From Spirochaetaceae bacterium (GTDB taxonomy: Bacteria; Spirochaetota; Spirochaetia; Treponematales; Rectinemataceae): 51,672 nt of DNA. The DNA is taken from positions 1-51,672 of the forward strand of contig JANYKC010000059.1 of assembly GCA_025358255.1 (NCBI GenBank). The letters run 5' to 3'. Positions 32,602 through 39,146 of this stretch are shown in pieces. Below the pieces are notes generated by a model. It was not told where the DNA came from. It worked only from the letters and a program-made list of their open reading frames with translations, and made no database searches. The translations under genes and the position numbers were made by a program. Within the stretch, counting starts at the first letter, position 1. Every line of letters begins with the position of its first letter.

Positions 32602-33564
32602 TTAGATTCTAGCCTCCCGGCGCGCTGAGGTCAAATACCCGCTTTTCGAAGGATCGGCGCGCTTTCTCCTTGGTTTCGCCTTCTTGTGTTCCGCAAGGAC
32701 CTTCCTGGCCCATTCGAGGGGCAAGGCCTTGTCCGCCGCCTGGGCCATCGCATGGGAGGCGCAGCGTTCCACAAGGCCGCGGCTTCGCGCCACAAGGGCT
32801 TCCCATGTGTCGCCTTTGTCGGCAAATCCCTCCTCTAGCCAGGCTATCGCCAAGGCGGCGAGATAGCCGCGTTCCTCCTCCTCGGCAGCCAGGTCAGTGG
32901 CGGGAATCCCGTCGAAGAGAAGGGCGGCCTTGGTCGCCAGTCCCAGGATCCGTAGCACCGCGGCACGGGGACCGAATCCTCCGCCGGGAAGCTGGAGGGC
33001 AAGGAGGTCCCATAAATCGATGGGAGCTTTTTTTCCCATGGGCCTTGAAAGGATGGGTTCCTCGGCCATGGCAGACATGGGATAGCTGCAGGCGCAGGAT
33101 TCACAGGCGATGTTCCGGTTGCCGCCATAGCCTGCGGGCAGCATGACAGGAACCTCGATGCCCAGGCCATCCCCTGCCGCGGCCTCGCCGGCCGCATCGA
33201 CGATGACCATGCTCGCCACTGTGGAGAGGATGCCCGCCTCGCGCGAGAGGGCCATCGCGGAGCGCTCGAGGCGCCTTCGGGCGGGTTCCCCCGGGGCCCG
33301 TTCGGCACGGTCAAGTGTACCTGTGACCCTGTCCCTCGCCCAGAGCGCGGCCCTGTCCCTCGCCCAGAGCGCGGCCAGGCTTCCCGGCTTGCCAGCGATC
33401 GAGCCTGCCGCGGCAAGGGGCGCCGTAGGGCAGGCGGCCGCGCCAGGGAAGGGCGAGCCTTTCAGCGAGGAGGACGACCGAAAGGTCCTCATAATTGGCC
33501 GGGAAATATCGGGGAGCGATGGCTGTGGGGATGCGCACCCTGAGGGAGCCCCCGGCTCGTCCAT
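32602..33564 (-). pseudogene. C-terminal fragment of a VIT/VWA-domain-type protein
   Basis: Open frame of 320 residues with no start domain. AALWARDRV and, further on, MALSREAGILSTVASMVIVD resemble the linker and the ALSREFGILSRYTSF-like segment that follow the von Willebrand A domain in bacterial VIT/VWA proteins. EVPVMLPAGYGG and a Lys/Arg-rich tail follow. The VIT and VWA domains themselves are absent. The first 60 residues are low-complexity, and an exact 24-bp duplication (33327-33350 and 33351-33374) doubles AALWARDR. It starts 46 bp after the MerR gene. I read it as a decayed gene; it could also be a short lineage-specific protein. Confidence 0.45.
32606..32634 (-). promoter_or_regulatory. 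Promoter of the molybdopterin-domain/histidine kinase operon
   Basis: Minus-strand -35 TTGACC (32634-32629), 17-bp spacer, -10 TAGAAT (32611-32606). It lies at the very end of the upstream VIT/VWA remnant and 40 bp before the ATG at 32566. Confidence 0.7.
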
Positions 33565-33610
33565 CCTGAAAACTGGCTATGCAGGTCTGGTTCCTCCCGC
33601 CTTACGGCGG

Positions 33611-34030
33611 CTATTCCCTTCTTCCTGCCTTGGCTGCCGAGGCGAGGATCGCCTTGACCAGGCTTGAGTTTTCTCCTGAGCTTCCAGCGTCCAGCTCCAG
33701 GCGCAAGCCCGGAGCCAGGGTCCACAGAAGAACCATCTCCTGTGCTTCGGGCAGGCCGGAAGGCTCCGCGGAACCGCAGTCTTCCTCGCGCGGCCCGCTG
33801 TCGGCGGCCATCCCGGACCTTGTCCGGATGGAGTCCAGGGATCGGCCTTCCTCCCTCGACTTAAGGATCTCCCGCAGGCGAGCAAGCTGGGCTTCGCCGT
33901 AGAATCCTCCCCGGCCTCGGCCGGCAGGGGGGGCAAGGAGGCCCTTTTCGACATAAAAGCGGATCGTGCGGCGCTGGAGGCCAGTGAGCCGGACGAGATC
34001 GTCGATCGTATAGCGCGCTTCCCTGTCCAT
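33611..34030 (-). CDS. MerR-family transcriptional regulator
   Basis: 139 residues. The N-terminal 75 residues are a MerR winged helix (YTIDDLVRLTGLQRRTIRFYVEKGLLAPP, ARLREILKSREEGRSLDSI). The C-terminal part is short and Ser/Glu/Ala-rich with no metal-binding cysteine pair, so its signal is unknown. The ATG at 34030 has no Shine-Dalgarno and lies 6 nt after a perfect TATAAT, so translation is probably leaderless. It is divergent from the barrel protein gene and followed by the VIT/VWA remnant that it may once have controlled. Confidence 0.85.
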   Translation of the reverse strand: MDREARYTIDDLVRLTGLQRRTIRFYVEKGLLAPPAGRGRGGFYGEAQLARLREILKSREEGRSLDSIRTRSGMAADSGPREEDCGSAEPSGLPEAQEMVLLWTLAPGLRLELDAGSSGENSSLVKAILASAAKAGRRE

Positions 34031-34036
34031 GGTTTT

Positions 34037-34064
34037 ATTATAACACCTTCACTGTCGTTTTCAA
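34037..34064 (-). promoter_or_regulatory. MerR gene promoter with consensus -10, leaderless configuration
   Basis: Minus-strand -35 TTGAAA (34064-34059), 16-bp spacer, -10 TATAAT (34042-34037). Only AAAACC separates the -10 from the ATG at 34030, so the start of transcription would coincide with the start codon. Confidence 0.75.
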
Positions 34065-34153
34065 GTGTCATAATGATTCAATCCAGCTTTTTTTCTTTGT
34101 TTTCCTTTTGCCAGGTTCGACAGTATATTTTTATTTGAATATAGGAGGAATAT

Positions 34154-35002
34154 ATGAGGTTTTCAGCCAAGATTGGAGGCTTTGGGGTCGTGGTTGCCCT
34201 CGCGCTGGCCTTCGGCGCCCAGGACCTTTGGGCCCAGGACAGGCCCATCCAGGCCTCGTTCGAAGCCGAACTCGGGGCGATCAAGCTATTGAACAACACC
34301 TACCGCGTCGGGGCGGCCCCTGCCAATAGCGACTTCAACTTCGTGACCCAGGGCGGGCAGGAGATCCTTTACCCCTTTGACCGCCTCCAGGCGAACTTCC
34401 TCGTTGCCGGGCGGCATGACATCCGCTTCACCTACCAGCCCTTCGACCTGACCACCCAGGTCGACTTTCCCCAGACCGTGACCGTGGACAACAAGGCCTT
34501 CATCGGCCCCACGAGGCTGACCTACGGCTTCCCCTTTTATCGTACCACCTATGAGTACCGATTCCTCTCCAAGGGAGATTCATGGCTCGGTGGGGGCCTG
34601 GCCATCCAGCTGCGCAACGCCTCGATACGCTTCGAGTCCCTGGACGGAAGCCAGCTCGCCGTCTCGCAGAACCTGGGCGTGGTGCCCGCCCTCGCGCTCT
34701 CGGGGAGGCTGGGCCTTGGACAGGGCTGGTTCACGGCCTTCGACGCGACAGGGAGCTACGCCTCGAGCGCCTTCTTCAACGGCGCGGATTTCCAGTTCAC
34801 GGGCTCCATCCTGGACGCCTGTGCACGCGTGGGCTTTGCCATGGGCGACCGCAGCGAGCTCTTCCTCAACGCCCGCTTCTTCGGCGGAAGCGCGGAGGGG
34901 ATCTCGGGCTACGCCAGGACCGCCTGGTCGAACTCGGTGAGCCCTGAGTCGGCGAACTACCTGTCCACGGTCACGCTGACCTTGGGCGCGACGGTCCATT
35001 GA
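34154..35002 (+). CDS. Outer-membrane beta-barrel-like protein, unknown function
   Basis: 282 residues. Signal peptide (GVVVALALAFGAQDLWAQD, cleavage near residue 28), then amphipathic strands rich in Phe/Tyr: DIRFTYQPFDLTTQVDF, YGFPFYRTTYEYRFL, LAIQLRNASIRFES, RSELFLNARFFGGSA; it closes with STVTLTLGATVH. The pattern fits an eight- to twelve-stranded barrel. A strong AGGAGG lies 6 nt before the ATG. The intergenic region upstream (34031-34153) is unusually AT-rich. I do not recognise the family. Confidence 0.72.
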   Translation: MRFSAKIGGFGVVVALALAFGAQDLWAQDRPIQASFEAELGAIKLLNNTYRVGAAPANSDFNFVTQGGQEILYPFDRLQANFLVAGRHDIRFTYQPFDLTTQVDFPQTVTVDNKAFIGPTRLTYGFPFYRTTYEYRFLSKGDSWLGGGLAIQLRNASIRFESLDGSQLAVSQNLGVVPALALSGRLGLGQGWFTAFDATGSYASSAFFNGADFQFTGSILDACARVGFAMGDRSELFLNARFFGGSAEGISGYARTAWSNSVSPESANYLSTVTLTLGATVH

Positions 35003-35033
35003 CCGGAAAAAAGGGAGCGAACCGCACAAACCT

Positions 35034-35062
35034 TTGACCAGCGCGGCGCGGGAATCGATACT
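35034..35062 (+). promoter_or_regulatory. Putative promoter of the small SH3/Tudor-like protein gene
   Basis: -35 TTGACC (35034-35039), 17-bp spacer, -10 GATACT (35057-35062), 37 nt before the ATG at 35100. Confidence 0.55.
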
Positions 35063-35099
35063 TGTCGCATGACCCTTCCAAGGCATTGAGGAAGTTCGC

Positions 35100-35720
35100 A
35101 TGAAAGCGTCGTTTCTCGCGCTTGTCCTGTTTATTTCCGCCGTTCCCGCCTTGGCGCAGGAGACCGCGCCCGCGGTCGGTTCGGTGGTAGCCGCCCGCTG
35201 GAGCGATGGCAATTGGTACCGAGGCAAGATAGCCGCGGTCGTCATCGCCTGGGATGACGGCGGGGAGGCAGCCACAATACCCTTCGGCTTCTTCACGACA
35301 GACGTCGCGGGCCTTGCCGCCGTGACCACCGCCCGGCCCCTGTCTCGATGCGCTTCGAGGCGGGGGCAGCCTGCAATCGCATGCCTACGAAGGCTTGCGC
35401 CGCGCACCGACATCCTCCTCCCGCCAGAGCTCCACCATCTCCTCGCTTGTCCTCAGCAGGTCCTCCAGGCTTCCCCCAGCCAGGCCGCTATCGGCCGCGA
35501 CCCTCCCGTCCTTCATGACGATGATGCGGTCGGCGCGCTCCAGGGCCTGCCTGCGGTGCGACACCACGAGGGAAGTCCGGCCTTCCCGCGCGAAGATGCG
35601 CTCCCAGAGGAGGAGCTCCGTATCCACGTCAAGGGCGCTCGAGATGTCATCGACGACCAGGAGCTCCGCGTCCCGCACCAGCATCCGCGCGGCCGCGGCG
35701 CGCTGAACCTGCCCGCCTGA
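35100..35720 (+). CDS. Small secreted protein with Tudor/SH3-like segment, C-terminus doubtful
   Basis: Signal peptide (FLALVLFISAVPALAQE), then GSVVAARWSDGNWYRGKIAAV and AWDDGGEAATIPF, which resemble one Tudor/agenet-type barrel. GAGGA precedes the ATG. After about residue 75 the sequence turns basic and Cys-rich (PLSRCASRRGQ) and the frame overlaps the 3' end of the opposite ABC gene by 336 bp, so that part is probably not native. I suspect a frameshift near 35330; the real protein may have ended before 35385. Function unknown. Confidence 0.45.
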   Translation: MKASFLALVLFISAVPALAQETAPAVGSVVAARWSDGNWYRGKIAAVVIAWDDGGEAATIPFGFFTTDVAGLAAVTTARPLSRCASRRGQPAIACLRRLAPRTDILLPPELHHLLACPQQVLQASPSQAAIGRDPPVLHDDDAVGALQGLPAVRHHEGSPAFPREDALPEEELRIHVKGARDVIDDQELRVPHQHPRGRGALNLPA

Positions 35721-37241
35721 AAGCTTGACTCCCTTCGCCCCCACCCGGGTCTCCAGTCCCTCCTCGAGAAGCTCGAGGTCACGTTCCATAACCGCCAGGC
35801 CCGCGGCGCGGCGGATCGCGTCGTCGTCCCGGTCCAGGCCAAGGAGGATGTTGTTGCGCAGGGAGTCGCTGAAGAGGCGCGGCACCTGGGAGGTGTAGGC
35901 GCATCTAGGCGGCACGAAGAAAAGTCCCGGATCGCCCACCGGTTCGCCGTTCCAATAGAGCTCCCCCGACTCGCGCGGCAGGAGGCCGAGGAGGACCCTG
36001 AGGAGGGTCGTCTTGCCCGAACCCATCCTGCCCGTGACGACGGTGAGCGTGCCCCGCTCGATCCGCAGGCAGACGTCCTGGATCCCGTTCGCGGAGCCCG
36101 GATAGCGGAAGCACAGGCCGCTGGCGGCCAGGGAAAGGAGGCGATCCGGTTCCAGCTTCTCCGGATAGCTCACTTCCGGAAGCGGACCGGCCAGATCGAC
36201 GGGGCTGTGCTCGACCAGCGCGCCCAGGGGCGCGTTCTCCATGAGGCGGTACATGCGCTGCACCGATACGTCCAATTGCTTGTACCGTGCCACGAGCATC
36301 CCGGCAAAGGTGGTCAGGTCCCCCATGCTCTGGAGGAGGTACACGAAGAAGGAGAAGTCACCGATCGTGAAGGCCCCCGTGCGCATGGACGAGGAGGCCA
36401 GCACGAGGATGAGACCGGTGCTGAGGGTGGAGGTGTTGCGGTACAGGGAGCCGAGGATGTCGTCGAAGAGGCGCTCGCGCAGGGACAGCTTCATGCGCTC
36501 CGCGTTGAGCGCCCTGAAGCGGTCCATCACCCCTTTTTCGGCCGCGGCGACCTTGACCGCCTGCACCGCCCCGAAAAACTCGCCGATGAAGCCGGTGACC
36601 TTTCCGGTGGCCCGGCGGGAGGCCCGCCGGTAGAGCTCGATGCGGCTGGTGGCCGCGTTGGCGATGAAGCCGACGACAAGTATGGGCGCAAGGGCCAGGA
36701 GGGTGACGGTGGAGCTAATCCTGGCCATGAGGGCGATCGAGACGGCGATGATGATGAAGCCCACGAAGATGTCGTTGATGAGGATCACGAAGAGGGGGAT
36801 CTCGTTCACGTCGTTGCGGAAGCGGCTCACCGCCTCCCCCGGCGAATCAGGCAGGGCGGAGGCTCCCGGCCGGCGGAGGATGTGGAGGAGGAGGTTCTTG
36901 CGCAGGAGGGTGGATAGGTCGGCGAAGATCGGCACATCGGCGTAGTAGAAGCCGTAGCTCGCTGCCACGCGGCCAAGCCACACGGCGGAGGAGAAGGCGA
37001 CGATGGACCAGATGCCCAGGGTGGGCTTGGCGTCACCCGTGAGCATGTCGAAGAATGCCTTGATGATGAGGGCGGGAGCGACCTGCCAGCAGACGCGGAT
37101 GAGGGAGACGCAGAGGAGGTCCACGAACCAGAACCAGGGCCGGAAACGGAGCATCGAGAAGATAACCCGCCATGCCGGCAAGGCCGGGACCTCGCGCTCC
37201 GGAACCCCGGGAGTGCCATCTTCCACCACAGGATCGCTCAT
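35385..37241 (-). CDS. ABC exporter half, degenerate ATPase site subunit
   Basis: 618 residues: six-helix transmembrane domain (residues 30-330), ATPase domain (about 370-600). Walker A TGRMGSGKTTLLRVL, signature LSGGQVQRAAAARML, but Walker B reads LLVVDDISSALD, with aspartate in place of the catalytic glutamate. It would pair with the 608-residue protein encoded upstream; their sites are complementary. Substrates of such heterodimers include drugs, lipids and peptides. The ATG at 37241 overlaps the upstream stop in an ATGA. The protein ends convergent with the small secreted protein gene. Confidence 0.92.
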   Translation of the reverse strand: MSDPVVEDGTPGVPEREVPALPAWRVIFSMLRFRPWFWFVDLLCVSLIRVCWQVAPALIIKAFFDMLTGDAKPTLGIWSIVAFSSAVWLGRVAASYGFYYADVPIFADLSTLLRKNLLLHILRRPGASALPDSPGEAVSRFRNDVNEIPLFVILINDIFVGFIIIAVSIALMARISSTVTLLALAPILVVGFIANAATSRIELYRRASRRATGKVTGFIGEFFGAVQAVKVAAAEKGVMDRFRALNAERMKLSLRERLFDDILGSLYRNTSTLSTGLILVLASSSMRTGAFTIGDFSFFVYLLQSMGDLTTFAGMLVARYKQLDVSVQRMYRLMENAPLGALVEHSPVDLAGPLPEVSYPEKLEPDRLLSLAASGLCFRYPGSANGIQDVCLRIERGTLTVVTGRMGSGKTTLLRVLLGLLPRESGELYWNGEPVGDPGLFFVPPRCAYTSQVPRLFSDSLRNNILLGLDRDDDAIRRAAGLAVMERDLELLEEGLETRVGAKGVKLSGGQVQRAAAARMLVRDAELLVVDDISSALDVDTELLLWERIFAREGRTSLVVSHRRQALERADRIIVMKDGRVAADSGLAGGSLEDLLRTSEEMVELWREEDVGARRKPS

Positions 37242-39040
37242 GCGAGGAACTCCTTGAAGCCTGCCCTTTGCAGGCGCCAGTAGCGGGACGTGGGATCGGC
37301 GGCCAGGTCCTCGCGCCTGCCGTGTTCGCAGGCGGCGCCGTCCTCGAGGATGAGGATCTCATGGGCGCGCTGTACGGTCCCGAGGCGGTGCGCTATGACG
37401 ATCGCGGTGCGGCCGCGCAGGAGGCGGCCGATCGCGCGCTCAAGCCTCTGCTCCGTTACGGGATCGAGCCGGGAGGATGCCTCGTCCAGGATCACAAGGC
37501 CGGGATCGAAGAGGAAGACGCGGGTGAAGGCCAGGAGCTGGGCCTCCCCCGCCGACAGGCTGTGGGCTCCCGAGTCCAGCTTGGTATCCAGGCCTTCGGC
37601 GAGCGACGAGAACCAGTCGCCCAGCTCGAGTTCCTCCAATGCGGACAATATCCTCTTGTCCGATATCGAGGGGTCGAAGAAGGAGATGTTGTCGCGCACG
37701 CTGGCGCGGAAAAGCTGGACGTCCTGGGTGACCAGGGCGATCTCGCGGCGGAGCTCGGCCAACCTGGAGCCGCGCAAGGAAGCGCCGTTCACCGTGATCC
37801 GCCCGGAGGTCGGATCGTAGAGGCGGAACACGAGACGGGAGATCGTCGTCTTGCCGCTCCCCGTGCGCCCGAGGAGACCCAGGATGGTCCCGCCCTTGAG
37901 CTCGAAGCTCAGCCCCTTGAGGATGGCGTCATTCCCGTTGTACGAGAAACCCACGTCCTCGAAGCATAGGGTCAGGGGGCGTGTCCATGCGCCGGTTCCA
38001 GGACCGTCCTCTATGGCGGGCCGGAAGGCGCGGAACTCACCCAGCCGCTCGACACAGGCGCCTATCGTCTGGAAGCTGTCGATCTGGTGGGTCATCGCCC
38101 AGAGGGGATCCTCGAGGAGGTTCATGTACTGCACGAAGAGGTAGACCGTGCCGATCGTCACGAGGCCGCCGGAATAGAGCCAATAGCCACCGGCGAAGGT
38201 CATGAGGGTCCCGAGGGTCAGGGCGAAGCCCATGCAGTTCTCGATGATCCAGCGCTTGAAATGGCCCCGTCGGCTGTGGATGAGGATGCTGCCCTGATGG
38301 CGGAAAAGCTCCCGTATTGACCAGTCCGCCGCGCCGCTCGAGCGGATGTCCTCGGTGCCCGAAAGCTGCTCCTCGAGGAAGCCGTAGAGCTCTGCCTCGG
38401 CCTTCCTGCGCGCCTTCTGGTGGGGCACCGAGAGGTTCCTGAGCTTCCCGAGGACGAGGACCGTCAATAGGGCGAAGACCGTGAAGCCGAGGCCTACCCG
38501 AGGGCCCTCGAAAAAAAGCACGGCCAATATCCCGACAAGGAGGAGGCCGTTCGAGGCAAGGTTGAGGGCGAACTGCGAGAAGAAGGTGGCCAGCTCGCTC
38601 ACGTCCCCGTCGATGCGCTCGATGAGCTCGTCGGGGCTGTGGTCGTTGTGGAAGCCCATGTCCAAGGCCAGGGCGTGCTCCGCGAGTTCGGAGCGAAGGG
38701 CGTTGGTGGCCGTCCAGGCCACGCTCTCCCCGAGGTAGGTCACGGCGACCGAGATCACCTGCTGGGCCAGGGCCACGCCGATGAATCCGGCCGCCATGAG
38801 GATGAGGACCTTGACCTCCTCGCCCTTCCTGGCCGCGTCGATGAAGGAGCGCATGATCTGGGGAGCGAAGATCCTCATCCCTATGCTCCCGAGGAGGAGG
38901 CTTGCCAGGAGGATGAAGCGCGGCAATTGGGGCCGCACATGCCGGGCAAGGAGGTCCCAGTAGGCGCGGAGAGGAAGGTTGACGACGGATACGCGGCTTT
39001 TTTCCGTCGGCGACGGTTTTTCCTTGGACGCATTTTTCAT
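37238..39040 (-). CDS. ABC exporter half, consensus ATPase site subunit
   Basis: 600 residues from the ATG at 39040 (MKNASKEK). Six transmembrane helices in the first 330 residues, then Walker A GLLGRTGSGKTTISRL, Q-loop VTQDVQLF, Walker B LVILDEASSRLD with the catalytic glutamate, and a deviant signature LSAGEAQLLAF in place of LSGGQ. Combined with its partner, one composite site is canonical and the other degenerate, as in TM287/288- and BmrCD-type exporters. An upstream ATG at 39064 lies between the -35 and -10 boxes and is rejected. No Shine-Dalgarno precedes 39040. Confidence 0.9.
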   Translation of the reverse strand: MKNASKEKPSPTEKSRVSVVNLPLRAYWDLLARHVRPQLPRFILLASLLLGSIGMRIFAPQIMRSFIDAARKGEEVKVLILMAAGFIGVALAQQVISVAVTYLGESVAWTATNALRSELAEHALALDMGFHNDHSPDELIERIDGDVSELATFFSQFALNLASNGLLLVGILAVLFFEGPRVGLGFTVFALLTVLVLGKLRNLSVPHQKARRKAEAELYGFLEEQLSGTEDIRSSGAADWSIRELFRHQGSILIHSRRGHFKRWIIENCMGFALTLGTLMTFAGGYWLYSGGLVTIGTVYLFVQYMNLLEDPLWAMTHQIDSFQTIGACVERLGEFRAFRPAIEDGPGTGAWTRPLTLCFEDVGFSYNGNDAILKGLSFELKGGTILGLLGRTGSGKTTISRLVFRLYDPTSGRITVNGASLRGSRLAELRREIALVTQDVQLFRASVRDNISFFDPSISDKRILSALEELELGDWFSSLAEGLDTKLDSGAHSLSAGEAQLLAFTRVFLFDPGLVILDEASSRLDPVTEQRLERAIGRLLRGRTAIVIAHRLGTVQRAHEILILEDGAACEHGRREDLAADPTSRYWRLQRAGFKEFLA

Positions 39041-39048
39041 GAATGCAG

Positions 39049-39077
39049 AGACTATTCCGGGCATTGTGCATTGTCAA
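39049..39077 (-). promoter_or_regulatory. Promoter of the ABC exporter pair, near-leaderless
   Basis: Minus-strand -35 TTGACA (39077-39072), 17-bp spacer, -10 TAGTCT (39054-39049), which ends 8 nt before the ATG at 39040. No ribosome site is present in the gap. Confidence 0.6.
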
Positions 39078-39095
39078 GGGTGAAGGAAAGGCCGG

Positions 39096-39114
39096 CCGGA
39101 AAGATGCTTTCCGG
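39096..39114 (-). terminator. Hairpin after the large lipoprotein gene
   Basis: CCGGAAAG (39096-39103) and CTTTCCGG (39107-39114) make a perfect 8-bp stem with a 3-nt loop, 33 bp past the lipoprotein stop. On the minus strand it is followed by a C/T-rich stretch, not a clean T run, so termination strength is uncertain. It also separates this gene from the exporter promoter. Confidence 0.55.
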
Positions 39115-39146
39115 ACGGCTTCGGGTCCCCGTTGGAGACGCTTCCC

